A stretch of 64,000 nucleotides of DNA from Ariolimax columbianus (GCA_036924085.1 JAVGWX010000007.1:70324535-70388534), one strand, 5' to 3'. Positions 11,405 through 22,960 are shown, counted from the stretch's first letter. Notes: a model not told the origin generated them from the letters alone. Numbers and translations are program-made.

Positions 11405-12275
11405 ATAGAATCAAGGTGGTGAGCAGTGCATGAGCTGCAGCGATCAGCGACCCATAGCTGACTGCTAATGTCAGGACCAGCGAACCAGAGCTGACTGCTA
11501 AAGTCAGGACCAGCGAACCAGAGCTGCCAAGACCCTTCTATAACTCCATTCGGTGATCCTGCAACAGAGCAGACTGAAGAGCCAAGAGTGAAGGCTAACC
11601 CGATACCCAAAAATGCCTGATATAGTCGGATGTATCTGACCAAAAGGTGCAAATATCGTAGCCAAGCTGTAAACTACGACACAACGTAATCCATTTTCCG
11701 GACAACATCCTGCTACTTACAAAGCTCTTTTCATGGCTTGATGGCGGGAGTTTGAGAACATTCATGGTTTGATGGTGGGGGTTTGAGAACATTCATGGTT
11801 TGATGGCGGAAGTTTGAGAACATTCATAGTTTGATGGCGGGAGTTTGAAAACATTCTTGGTTTGATAGCCGGAGTTTGAAAACATTGATGGTTTGATGGC
11901 GGGAGTTTGAGAACATTCATGGTTTGATGGTGGGAGTTTGAGAACATTGATGGTTTGATGGCCGGAGTTTGAGAACATTCATGGTTTGATGGCCGGAGTT
12001 TGAGAACATTCATGGTTTGATGGTGAGGGTTTGAGAACATTCATGGTATGATGGCGGGAGTTTGGGAACATTCATGGTTTGATAGCGGGAGTTTGAGAAC
12101 ATTCATGGTTTGATGGCGGAAGTTTGAGAACATTCATGGTTTGATGGCGGAAGTTTGAGAACATTCATGGTTTGATGGCGGGAGTTTGAGAACATTCATG
12201 GTTTGATAGCGGGAATTTGAGAGAACGTTCAGAGCTTGAAGACGGGAGTTTGAGAACTATTTATAATCTCTCACT
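11405..12275 (+). mobile_element. Family A copy with expanded 3' minisatellite
   Basis: Family A in sense orientation from about 11407 (TCAAGGTGGTGAGCAGTGCA) to 11732. Its last 31 bp has then been amplified into the array at 11733-12262. The 5' and middle parts match the 892-1252 copy, apart from an internal duplication of the GGACCAGCGAACCAGAGCTG segment. Confidence 0.8.
11733..12262. repeat. 31-bp minisatellite (family A 3' end)
   Basis: About 17 copies of a 31-bp unit with core TTTGATGGCGGGAGTTTGAG and AACATTCATGG. The unit is homologous to the single GGTAGCGGGAGATTGAGAAC segment at the 3' end of unexpanded family A copies. Open frames over it repeat MFSN..HQTMNVLKLPPS-like text and are artefacts. 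Confidence 0.9.
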
Positions 12276-13500
12276 GTGTAAAATCTGTATTTTGTTGTTG
12301 CAGAAACTGTTTTTATTGTTATGGACAAAACAAACTGCATCGTGTGTAGTTAATTACAGTTACATAAAGATGGCAGAGACAGAAACTGTGAGATGACCTC
12401 ATTTGTTATTGGCTTTGCATTTTTAATTCCCAATTTATATAACTTCTTTTTTTTCTTTCTGTCTGTCCATCTTTCTTTCTAATTTTTCATTGTTTTCATT
12501 AGCTAATATTGCCTTTTTTAACACTTTGTGGCGCTTATTTGAGTTTGTGTTAGTCTATACTTAATAAAATGAAACTGATATTTGCTTTCTCTTCCCTGTA
12601 AAATGTAAACAGCACAACAAAAACAATTATTGCCGCCATTATTGTTACAAGCGTGCAGGTCGACACGATGAGCAGTCATTGTCTCTAACAGCTTCTTGGA
12701 CTATGTCAAAGGTAACAGTTAATAAATAGTAAACAAATTAGCATTAGTCACTTAGGTGTGTAAGGTATATAGACTTTGTCATATAGGTGTTCACTTGAGG
12801 AAAATGTTAACGGGTTTTAATGAAAACCCGACTGCTATCATCAGATAGACAAGATATTATTGATATTACAATGTAGTCTAGAACAGTTTGATAATGAGTT
12901 ATTACTGCAGTTTTATATATATTTGGAAACATATTTCAAAGTATGAAATGATACAGTGAATAAAAGAGGAAGTAATTTGTGTTCAGAAGGTCTCAGAAGA
13001 AGAAAATGAAGACAGATACATCAACATTATGGAATAAAGGTGCACTTATTGTCCGTCACTGCTGTGATCTCAGCCGTGTTAAAGACCAAGAATAGGATGT
13101 AGATTTACCATTTACTCTTCTATCTCTTTAATTCAATTATTCTATTCTAGGGTTGTACGAAAATTAAAACACGTCCAAGCTTTCTTCATTCTTTTTTGCT
13201 AGAGAGGGTATTGGCTGAGGGCGAGCTTTGCATGTTTTCAAATCGTGGTGGGCAAATGATATGGGTAAACCACATCTTGAGTTATCATGCAATCTGCCCT
13301 TAAGTTCCGTCTGAAGCATACAGCAGCCACTACAGCTGGCCTAAACTCAGGAACAGTGTGTATATGTTATTTTCTGTAATTTCTGTAGCATTATTTGATT
13401 GATTGCCCGGTACACCATCTTCCTCATCCGTCTATGCGGCATGTTCAGCAGGTTTCGATGGTTCAAGTACAATTTAGCAACAGTGGCTGTCAAGATACGT
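12276..13500. other. Intergenic, no gene supported
   Basis: AT-rich sequence with no recognisable domain or repeat. Confidence 0.4.
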
Positions 13501-13517
13501 ATTTATACAGGGATACC

Positions 13518-14120
13518 TTCTTCTTCTTCTTCATCGTACGCAGTCAGACATCAACCTTTATTTTTTCGAAAAAAGCAGCGGTCATCCTGAGGCTGTCGAC
13601 ACTGCCATAGAGCTTGTCTAGTGTTGCCACTGATGATGGCCACATCTGCTCTCTCTGTCGGGCAGTTTTGCAGCAAATGCTCAGCGGTCATTTTCCCGGT
13701 ACCACACAGGCATTTGTCAGTGCCACCTATCGTCAATTTGTTGAATAGGTGGTACCTCAGTCTATTGTGGCCAGTGCGAAGTCTGAAGACCACGACCTGC
13801 TCTCTTCTGTTCAACTGGTAATATGCATCATTTTTTGTGTAGCCAGTATGTTCGGTTTCCCATTTGGTCATGTATCTGGCTTTGATAAGCCGTTTTGACT
13901 CTTCGTATGTCATACTAGTATCTGGTTGTGGTAGTCTTGCACCTTCTTTTGCCAGTCTGTCTGCCTCCTCGTTGCCTTGGATGTTGCAGTGGGATGGAAC
14001 CCACTGTACCACTACCCTTTTTGGTGCGGACTGCTGGCATAGTTGACAGAGTGCTGCTCTTAAATCATTAAGTTCAGTATTTTTCTGGTTTTTTAGTGCT
14101 GTGACTACGGCCAAGGCATC
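13518..14120 (-). pseudogene. 5'-truncated I-like LINE, RNase H C-terminus, with 13-bp target duplication
   Basis: The minus strand encodes the C-terminal part of the same polymerase as 51307-55215: WVPSHCNIQGNEEADRLAKEG (last RNase H residues), the TGHNRLRYHLFNKL segment and the CLCGTGKMTAEHLLQNC zinc-knuckle-like motif. It begins near the TALKNQKN segment, so the endonuclease, the reverse transcriptase and the first RNase H residues are absent. The 3' end is a (GAA)n tail. ATACAGGGATACC lies on both sides (13505-13517 and 14121-14133), a perfect 13-bp duplication that defines the ends. Dead on arrival. Confidence 0.9.
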
Positions 14121-14284
14121 ATACAGGGATACCAAACAGCACACAAGACAGTCAAGTGATAGTCACACCAAAACTGATGTCTGTCCAATTAGGAGACGAT
14201 CACGTGCAGGTTTATTTGTTTACGAATTACTAGTCGAATTTCAAGTACTGTACTTATTATACTCGACTAGTGGGGAGGAAGACT

Positions 14285-14726
14285 AACGTCTGGTCAGGCA
14301 AAATATACTGATCAGACATGTTAGTCAGGGTCAGGCAAAATATACTGATCAGACATGTCGGTCAAGGTCAGGCAAAATATACTGATCAGACATGTTAGTC
14401 AGTGTCAGGCAAAACATACTGATCAGACATGTTAGTCAGGGTCAGGCAAAATTCACTGGCAAAGACCCTCACCTCGGCTTTCCCGTAGTCCTACCTGGAA
14501 ACGAGCTGTTTTCATGGCAGCCTGGCTAACGAAGTGCGGGATCGAATTGACCCCGTAGTAGGGAGCGACACGCAGTTGAAGCCAATAATAGCACATCCGT
14601 CTGTAGGACCCTAGTCCACCGTCATCAGCACGCTCGGTATGTGAGGAAAGCTACTGTAACATGCCACTTAACTTCCTTTTCAGGGCGCACTCAAAAAGTA
14701 AACCTACTCAATGTGGGCATTCGCAA
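14285..14726 (+). mobile_element. Family B SINE-like element
   Basis: Sense copy starting GGGGAGGAAGACTAACGTCT. Four tandem 37-bp units (14294-14450) are followed by the body (about 14455-14690) and the conserved end AATGTGGGCATTCGCAAAC. The CAA-rich tail position is replaced by the 9-bp array that follows. Confidence 0.8.
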
Positions 14727-15778
14727 ACTAGCACGGCTAGCACGACCAGCACGACTAGCACAACTAGCACAACTAGCACGACTAGCACAACCAGCACGAC
14801 TAGCACAACTAGCACAACTAGCACGACTAGTACAACTAACACGACTAGCACATCTAGCACAACTAGCACGACTAGTACAACTAGCACGACTAGCACGACT
14901 AGCACGACTAGCAACACTAGCACGACTAGCACAACCAGCATGACTAGCACGACTAGCACGACTAGCTGAACTAGCACAACTAGCATGACTAGCACGACTA
15001 GCACGACTAGCACGACTAGCACAACTAGCACAACTAGCACAACTAGCACGACTAGTACAACTAGCACGACTAGCACGACTAGCACGACTAGCAACACTAG
15101 CACGACTAGCAACACTAGTAACACTAGCACGACTAGCAACACTAGCACGACTAGCAACACTAGCACGACTAGCACGACTAGCACGACTAGCACGATTAGC
15201 AACACTAGCACGACTAGCAACACTAGCACGACTAGCACGACCAGCACAACTAGCAACACTAGCACGACTAGCAACACTAGCACGACCAGCACGACTAGCA
15301 CGACCAGCACGACTAGCAACACTAGCAACACTAGCACGACTAGCAACACTAGCACGACTAGCAACACTAGCAACACTAGCACGACTGGCAACACTAGCAA
15401 CACTAGCACGACTAGCAACACTAGCACGACTAGCAACACTAGCAACACTAGCACGGCCAGCACGACTAGCAACACTAGCACGACTAGCAACACTAGCACG
15501 ACTAGCAACACTAGCACGACTAGCAACACTAGCACAACTAGCAACACTAGCACGACTAGCAACACTAGCACGACTAGCAACACTAGCAACACTAGCACGA
15601 CTAGCAACACTAGCACGACTAGCAACACTAGCCCGACCAGCACGATTAGCAACACTAGCACGACTAGCAACACTAGCACAACTAGCAACACTAGCACGAC
15701 TAGCACGACTAGCACGATTAGCACGACTAGCACGACCAGCACGACCAGCACGACTAGCACGACCAGCACGACCAGCAC
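14727..15778. repeat. 9-bp minisatellite, about 115 units
   Basis: Tandem ACTAGCACG, ACTAGCACA and ACTAGCAAC units without interruption for 1.05 kb, starting exactly where the tail of family B is expected. Because the period is a multiple of three, it is open in several frames. The 378-aa minus frame of Val/Leu repeats and the 265-aa plus frame of Thr/Ser repeats are artefacts. Confidence 0.95.
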
Positions 15779-16107
15779 GTAAGCATATCTACCACGCACA
15801 AAGTATATATTCGACCAGCACGTAAGCATATCTGTCACACACAAAGTATATATTCGACCAGCACGTAAACATATCTGTCACACACAAAGTATATATTCGA
15901 CCAGCATGTAAGCATATCTACCACACACAAAGTATAAATTCGACCAGAACGTAATCATATCTACCACACACAAAGTATATATTCGACTAACAGGTAAGCA
16001 TATCTACCACACACAAAGTATACATTCGACCAGCACGTAATCATATCTACCACACACAAAGTATATATTCGACCAACAGGTAAGCATATCTACCACACAC
16101 AAAGTAG
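15779..16107. repeat. 43-bp tandem repeat, eight copies
   Basis: Units start at 15779, 15822, 15865, 15908, 15951, 15994, 16037 and 16080, so the period is exactly 43. Each reads GTAAGCATATCT, then ACACACAAAGTATATATTC, then GACCAGCAC. The last nine bases resemble a unit of the preceding array. Confidence 0.95.
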
Positions 16108-16490
16108 TTCCATAATTCAATCATAAATCCTAACCAAATTATTTATAGAAGAAAGCTTTAGATATAATTTTACAATCTACATTATCCCTATACAGATCAT
16201 CTCATAACATTGTTCAAGATAGTAGCAGTGATTGTCTGGCTTGGTAGCCAGAAGTCTGGCAAATTCATGGCAGCTGTAGGTCAGTGAGTGTTTAGGAGCA
16301 GACAACCTTTGTCTAACATTTCGTAATAGATAGTGGTAGGACACGTCTGCCCAGGAGGTATAAGGTCGTTAGCAGACACGGTCGATTGCGTCATTAGACC
16401 GAGGATAGGTAGAAAGCCCGAGTAAAGGAGGAAGCTAACAGGCAGGGTCTCCTGCTACAGTCGATCTGGAAGAGTAGAAGGCAGTTGGCT
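16108..16490. other. Intergenic, nothing recognised
   Basis: No domain or repeat seen. It leads into a family A fragment. Confidence 0.4.
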
Positions 16491-16700
16491 CGAGGCAATT
16501 GTTCTTCTGCGTTCGATCTCAGTCTTCCGCTACCAAACCCTGAACAGGGCTTTGCGGAGTGCGTTATGTCGCTAGTTTACAGCTTGACTCCGATATTTGT
16601 ACATGTCGGTCTGAGGTCGCGAAGAGGCATGGTCGCCTGATCCAGTCGATCTGGAAGAGTAAAAGGCAGTTGGTTCGAGGACATGAGGTCGTGAACAGGC
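16490..16700 (-). mobile_element. Family A fragment, partly duplicated
   Basis: Matches the 3' half of family A (CGTTCGATCTCAGTCTTCCG through TTGCGGAGTGCGTTATGTCG to GTACATGTCGGTCTGAGGTC). CAGTCGATCTGGAAGAGTA and nearby text occur twice (16459 and 16640), a local duplication. Confidence 0.6.
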
Positions 16701-17540
16701 AAAGTCGAAGGCAAACTTGGCTCTTGAATTTTCTAAAAGTATTGGTAGTTCTATATCAGACACTGCTGTCGGGGATAAAGTGTTAACGACTTTTTTGTAC
16801 TAGGTATCAATTTCCACGCGGATGGGTAGCCAGTTCTTTTGATCGGTCGCTGTCTCTTCTTCCCCGGCTATAAGCCAGGCCCTAATATACAACTGGGTCG
16901 ACTAGAGTGTGTCGATAACGTACATCTAGCCCGTTACCATTATCACGAGAATCAATCCCGCAATCCGGATGCACCATGTAACGGCTATGAGCATTGTAGG
17001 AATGATTAAAATATATCTAAATAGGAACCTATACATCTCAGCTCTTCTAGTGACACAACTGAGGAAAACCGTGCACACACACACATACACACACACATAC
17101 ACATACTGAGAAGATGAGTAGAGCAACAATCACTGTCAGGAAACTCTGGGAGAAAGTAGAGAAGGAGGAGCCAATGAGAATTTAGAAAAGATAGATATAG
17201 AACCGCATCGGGAATTATGGGACTGATATGCATAAGGGGAAAGTACATTAGTCCCATGGTAGACGATGCAGTCGGTGATGAAGTGTTACATGCATCATTG
17301 AACTACACCCCATTTCTAAGAAAATAAATAATTATACTCTCATATTTCCCAAGCATTTCTACACAAAACAACATGGACATAGGTTTAATAGGCCCTCGTA
17401 GTCGATACGTCTCAGTCAACAAATTGTCATTTGTTGTTTTTAATTCATTAAAGACTTTTAAATTTATTTCCTGTAATTCAAGCTATTTGTGCAGTTTAGT
17501 GGGATGTTATGTGTGTAATAGAAACGATAAATGGGGTTCT
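16701..17540. other. Intergenic, no gene supported
   Basis: Ordinary composition with a short (CACATA)n stretch near 17070-17105. No domain seen. Confidence 0.4.
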
Positions 17541-17785
17541 GCTACACTTTCAGCATGTCGTAAAAGGTGACTAACAGATAGGTCAAATCTGTCTAGCACA
17601 GAAAATTGTTTATTTGGCATGGACGAGAAAGAGATTCCTGCCACACTTTCAGCATATCGCAAGAAGCAGCTCCAGCGCGGCCTATCTAACCTCGCTAGCA
17701 CAGACAATTGTTTTAGTGACAGAGATGAGAAAGAGATTCCTGCCATACTGATAACATGTCGTAAAAGGCGACTAACACTGTCGTC
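17541..17785 (+). repeat. Family D-related tandem repeat, about three units
   Basis: Three diverged units of about 95-110 bp. Each has GAGATTCCTGCCA/TACT, then CAGCATGTCGTAAAAGGYGACTAAC, then a CTAGCACAGA.AATTGTTT segment. The second element is the family D motif. Confidence 0.65.
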
Positions 17786-17879
17786 TAGCTATTTCAGGAT
17801 AGTTAGTGTTGTTGTTCGAAGCTGCTGATATTGGGTTAACTCATGCCGGCTTTTCTTTTGTAGCGGGTTACAGTGGCTC

Positions 17880-18060
17880 TTCTTACACCCAGAAGCGCAC
17901 TTGAAGAGATGGACCGGACTGTAGTGCAATGCTTGACTCCTCAGTAAGTGCACCCCTATGGGGATGATAGTGGCGATCCCCACCTCATTGGTCAGACTGC
18001 TTTCCCACAGTCAGCTTCCATGGAACGTGAGGTGGCGTCTTGATCAGTATATTTCACGTG
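17880..18060. repeat. Dispersed repeat fragment, shared with 4195-4390
   Basis: Shares the GTGCAATGCTTGACTCCTCA and TTGATCAG blocks with the earlier copy. Class not determined. Confidence 0.4.
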
Positions 18061-18835
18061 ACCTTGATTGCTATTAGCCAAATTCTCCTCCCACCCACGC
18101 CCATTTCTGTAACAACTTTTGATAATATCTTGAAATTAATTCATGCCAAAAACCGTGTGAGTAATTAGTGGCCTCTAATGATTGAAAGAAAGTACTAGAA
18201 AGTACTAGAAACAAAACAACATATATGATTAGGGAATAAATAAGTTTATAGCTCCCTGAAAACAAATAGAAAAAAAAGAAAAAATTACATGACTTTTACT
18301 GTTCGGACAAGATAAGACAGATAATGGAAAGAGGACAGGAAGAATTATCTAACACGTTTTCCTTGTCAAACGATGGCTATAAACAGAAATAATGTCCTTG
18401 CAAGGTAACAAACAGACATAAAGCTATTGAGAATGTCCTAATATTAAACACATTATTGTAGGCAATTATCAGCAAAATAGCGGCCGATGGTATTTTATGT
18501 TGTCCATCGTGCAGACACAACGGATAATGATTGGGGTAATTGATGTACTTGTGCGAGCTGTTTCAATCGATGTCATCAGCACGTGCTTCTATATCAAGTG
18601 ATAAAAATCATATTGTGATTCTTTCAGACCAGGGATCTCAAAATACACTTCCTATGAGGGCCGTATGTGCTGGAGTTATTGAACCTAGGGCCACATGAAG
18701 GGAGATAGAGGTTGAGCACAGAACTACAAGAACGCAATTCTACCTGTTGTTATGTCTGTGTGTGTGTGTGTATATGTGTGTGTATGTGTGGAGATGTTCT
18801 TCTTCTTGAATAACAGCGCGATGATAAAGTGATAG
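18061..18835. other. Intergenic, no gene supported
   Basis: AT-rich. A short (TG)n tract lies at 18756-18790. Nothing else recognised. Confidence 0.4.
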
Positions 18836-18842
18836 AGTTATA

Positions 18843-18925
18843 GAATGGCATATAGGTAGAGCAGTCGTATTTTTCCTCAAAGATATTGAGTTCGATCTCC
18901 ATTATCTACACTCCGATCGACCCAT
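18843..18925 (+). mobile_element. Possible tRNA-derived SINE head
   Basis: Box-A-like TAGGTAGAGCAG and box-B-like GAGTTCGATCTCC lie about 35 bp apart. No matching acceptor stem or tail is seen, so this is a weak call. Confidence 0.3.
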
Positions 18926-19479
18926 CAGTATAGGGATACCACAGAGCGACAAAGATGGCGCCCTACCGGCTGCGGGTTTACATTGCTCTGATGGATTAGT
19001 TCATTATGGACGCTGCCAGGTCACGGATTTGCCTGGAATTCACACTAGTCGACGACTTACACTTCTGTTCACGAAAACGTGTCGTTGTTTGGACTGATTA
19101 ATTCGTTCTTTTTTGTGTGTTTTCTTTATTCCGATTATGTTGGCCTTCTCATAGGTTAAATGAATTAGCGATACGCTTTGACCTGTGTCGTACCTCATGG
19201 CCTAGATCCCACACTGGACTTCACGATATGAGCGCTTTTCATCCTAGCTGCAAACAGCGTCGGCTTTGGTGTGACTGTAATTTAGATAGGACTATAATGG
19301 ACTAGAACACGGCCTGCGAGAGATGTCCCTACGACCTCTTGCGGTTATGGGCAAGGCTTGACACACAACGATAGATATCATCCCGCTCCGCTGCCTTGCG
19401 GGATACCTGTTTACGGGAAACGCTTCGGGGCTAAACCCTGAGAAAAATAAGGCATCCTATCTCCAGTCGGCTCGATAAT

Positions 19480-19600
19480 GTCTTGCCACTGGCCAAAGGT
19501 ACCTCAGGACCAGAAAGTGATGTTGACAAAAGGCGCAGTTTCTTCCTCACTTTAATCCAAATCACAGCGCAAGTCAACCATTCCAGCGGACAAAGCAAGA
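19480..19600 (+). repeat. Family F dispersed repeat fragment
   Basis: Shares a CAG.ACCAGA stretch, GTTGA..A and CTTCTTCCTCACT..AATCCAAA with 39340-39420. Class unknown. Confidence 0.4.
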
Positions 19601-19869
19601 GAAAAGACTCGTCCCCACGGCTGATCAAAGAGAGTGGGCTTCATCACATGGACGAACATCAAATAGCTACTTGATTTACTGTTTCGGACGGAAAGACAGC
19701 GAGGAAGGAAACTGATCATCCCATCTCATAACAAAAAAAAGAACAGTCAAATGACATATCTAACACTTCATCACTGATAGTAGTGTTTAATTCGTAACTA
19801 TCTTTTTTGCTGCTACCTCGATCTCACATATAGTCTATTTCCTTTTCTTCTGTCACCGTTACTACTCTG

Positions 19870-20905
19870 TTGGAAATATTTAGACTGTATGTGTGTGTTT
19901 CTCAAATACGTCATCTTAGCAAAAAGAAATATTTAGACTGTGTGCGTTCTCAAATTCGTCATCCTAGCAAAAAGAAATATTTAGACTGTCTATGTGTGTT
20001 CTCAAATACGTCATCCTAGCAAAAAGAAATATTTAGACTGTCTGTGTGTGTTCTCAAATACGTCATCCTAGCAAAAAGAAATATTTAGACTGTCTGTGTG
20101 TGTTCTAAATACGTCATCCTAGCAAAAAGAAATATTTAGACTGTCTATGTGTGTTCTCAAATACGTCATCCTAGCAAAAAGAAATATTTAGACTGTATGT
20201 GTGTGTTCTCAAATACGTCATCCTAGCAAAAAGAAATATTTAGACTGTCTGTGTGTGTTCTAAATACGTCATCCTAGCAAAAAGAAATATTTAGACTGTC
20301 TATGTGTGTTCTCAAATACGTCATCCTAGCAAAAAGAAATATTTAGACTGTATGTGTGTGTTCTCAAATACGTCATCCTAGCAAAAAGAAATATTTAGAC
20401 TGTCTGTGTGTGTTCTCAAATACGTCATCCTAGCAAAAAGAAATATTTAGACTGTATGTGTGTGTTCTCAAATACGTCATCCTAGCAAAAAGAAATATTT
20501 AGACTGTCTGTGTGTGTTCTCAAATACGTCATCCTAGCAAAAAGAAATATTTAGACTGTCTGTGTGTGTTCTCAAATACGTCATCCTAGCAAAAAGAAAT
20601 ATTTAGACTGTCTATGTGTGTTCTCAAATACGTCATCCTAGCAAAAAGAAATATTTAGACTGTCTGTGTGTGTTCTCAAATACGTCATCCTAGCAAAAAG
20701 AAATATTTAGACTGTCTGTGTGTGTTCTCAAATACGTCATCCTAGCAAAAAGAAATATTCAGACTGTCTGTGTGTGTTCTCAAGTACGTCATCCTAGCAA
20801 GAATAAATATTTAGACTGTCTATGTGTGTTCTCAAATACGTCATCCTAGCAAAAAGAAATATTTAGACTGTCTGTGTGTGTTCTCAAATACGTCATCCTA
20901 GCAAA
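19870..20905. repeat. 52-bp tandem repeat, about 20 copies
   Basis: Very homogeneous array, period 52. The unit contains AAATATTTAGACTGTCTG, TGTGTTCTCAAATACGTCAT and CCTAGCAAAAAG. Units differ by a few substitutions and by CTGTGTG/CTATGTG/TATGTGTG variants that recur in a regular pattern, indicating multi-unit amplification. No open frame of note. Confidence 0.95.
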
Positions 20906-21059
20906 CTCTTCTACAGATCATTATGAAGAGGATAGTCCATGAAGGATAGGCATGTTCCAGACATGGCCTACTGTCAAGGGGCTGCATGTTTGAGACCCTC
21001 CGAATGAGACGTTCCTTATTTATAAAGATAGTTCCATTGTATACCCTCTTGTTGTATTT

Positions 21060-21790
21060 GAAACTATAGCGACTTAATTGTACTGTCTCGGCTTTTTATG
21101 GGTTGGCCAAACAGTTTTCTTCCTCGCTATATTTGCTGACTGAAATGCGCTTTATGGACACATATGTCTGGCTGAACGATGTTAGACCATGTTTTCCCAA
21201 GTGGTTGTGTCAATTTACCAACACTTTGACGGATATTTCTTCAGCCTGCCATTGAATTGCTTTTTTTGGTCATTTCGGTAAGCATTCGTGTAAGATGACC
21301 AGCACAACTCAGTTGATCTTTCTGCAACTGTGCATGGATACTAGACATGCTGGTTCTGAATAGGACTTTACCATTTGTGATACGGTCCATCCATAGAATA
21401 TGGAATGTCCAGCATAGATAGTCAAGCTCCCCCAAGCGTATAGCAGGGCGGCACGGTAGACTTTCAGCTTAGTCGCTATGATGATTCCTCGACGTATCCA
21501 CACATTCGACAATAACATCATTGACCGTTGCTATCCTACTTTTCAGCTTGTCAGGAACAATCCCAAACCTCGACAACGTGCTTCCGTGGTAGTGGAATGT
21601 GTTCACCTCTTCTAAACACTGTCCTCTCACTGTAACTACTTGCTGTTTAAACGTGTTACCTAGCGCTGGTTGGTACATGATCTCAGTTTTATATACACAA
21701 ATGGTCAAGCCTATTTTGTTACAAGGAGCAGAGAACCGATCCATGCTTTCCTGCATATTCTGTCGTAAGCTACTGTTCAGAGTACTGCAA
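21060..21790 (-). pseudogene. LINE reverse transcriptase C-terminal fossil
   Basis: The minus strand (21756 to 21241) reads MQESMDRFSAPCNKIGLTIC, then KTEIMYQPALG, GQCLEEVNTFHYHGSTLSRFG, then LKVYRAALLYAWGSLTIYAG and, further on, SCAGHLTRM. This is the order after the catalytic box in RTE-like LINE polymerases (EVNTFKYLGS, LKVYRAVVLTTLLYG). Frames shift at least twice. Only the region downstream of motif C survives. Confidence 0.75.
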
Positions 21791-21824
21791 ATAGGAGTTC
21801 ACATATCACAGAAACTTTCATTTT

Positions 21825-22040
21825 TGCATTCTTCTTCTTTTTTCTCTTATTCTTCTTTTTCTTCTTCTTCTTTTTTCTTCTTCTTCTTCTTTTTCTTCCC
21901 ATCGTCCTTCTTAATCTTTTTCTTTGTCTTCTTTTTTTCTCTTCCTTTTCTTCATTTTGTCTTCTTCCTTTTCTTCTTCTTCTTTGTCTTCATCTTTTTC
22001 TTCTTCTTCTGCTACATCTTCTTCTCTTTCTTCTTCCTCA
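21825..22040. repeat. TTC-rich polypyrimidine stretch
   Basis: Irregular (TTC)n and TTTTCTTC. It borders the family C copy and corresponds to that family's (GAA)n tail on the opposite strand. Confidence 0.85.
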
Positions 22041-22200
22041 GGGTTGTCCTAAAAAAGGCAAAATAACGTTGCTTGGTTGCAGTATGTTTCCAGGGTAGTC
22101 ACTTAGAGACGGAATAGGGTCTTGATCAGTTATAGGTCACTGACACTGATGCAATAAGCCAGCTATATCCACAGTTAGTAAGTTAACTCTTTTGTGCGGC
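22040..22200 (-). mobile_element. Family C SINE-like element
   Basis: About 160 bp nearly identical to 38965-39125. It includes GTTGCAGTATGTTTCCAGGG, CGGAATAGGGTCTTGATCAG and GCCAGCTATATCCACAGTTA. Both copies have a TTC tract at the left side, that is, a (GAA)n 3' tail on the minus strand. Confidence 0.75.
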
Positions 22201-22244
22201 CTGGAAAGGGCTTTAACTGGCGTGGTGTACTAACTTTACTCACG

Positions 22245-22960
22245 TCCCAAACATCTTGATGAGAAAAGCTACTGCAACCCACCGCTTGACGCCCTTGTCA
22301 TGGCACACAAAAGAGTAGACTCACAATGGAGGCATTTAGCAATAACAACAATTACTATGGGGAGGAAGACTAACATCTGGTTAGACAAAACAAACTGATC
22401 AGAGGGACGGCGTGGGCTAGTGGTTAAGTGACACGGCTCACAAACAGAAGGTGCTGAGTTCGATTCCCTTCACAGCACCGGCCGTTACCCCCGGGAAGCA
22501 AACCCTTAGAAAATGCAGCAGGAAGCAGACTCTTACATAAAATGAATGCCGAAGTCGGATGCACGGGACCGACAGGCGCAAAATAAAAACCACAGTGTAA
22601 CGCACACCGTCTTGGTGATTAGAGAAATAAGGCGAACGCAAAAAAATAAATAAATGCTGTTCAGACATGTTAGTCAGGGTCTGGCAAAATGTACTGCCCA
22701 ATATCCTCACCTTGGCTGTCCATGTCCTCCTTGAAAACGTGCTGATTTCGTGACATCCTGGCTATCTAGGTGAAGGATCGACGCGATCCTCACAGTAGTG
22801 AGCGACACGCAGATGAAGCGAAAGCATATCACAACCGCCTGAATAACCCAGGTCGACCTTCATCAGCACGCTCGGTATGTGAGGAAAGCTACAACAACCC
22901 AGCACAGCACAGCACTGAAAGAGATGGAAAGAGGTTAAAAGTAGCATCAAGGCGGACAAA
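22245..22960 (+). mobile_element. Family B copies interrupted by a tRNA-derived SINE
   Basis: A family B 3' end (about 22250-22340, ending in an AACAACAA-like tail) is followed by a second family B 5' end (GGGGAGGAAGACTAACATCT). This is broken at 22404-22656 by a SINE and continues to about 22915 at GAAAGCTACAACAACCCAGC, where a LINE fossil begins. Confidence 0.7.
22404..22656 (+). mobile_element. tRNA-derived SINE nested in family B
   Basis: Box A TGGGCTAGTGG and box B GAGTTCGATTCCC are spaced as in a tRNA. An unrelated body and an A-rich tail (AAAAAAATAAATAAATG) follow. The surrounding family B reads CTGATCAGA before and CTGTTCAGA after, a likely 9-bp duplication with one change. A related head lies on the minus strand at about 27765-27813. 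Confidence 0.7.

Noticed and set aside
14708..15844. 378-aa Val/Leu frame and the 265-aa Thr/Ser frame on the other strand
   Set aside because: Both are produced by the 9-bp array, whose period keeps frames open; no domain and no unique sequence.
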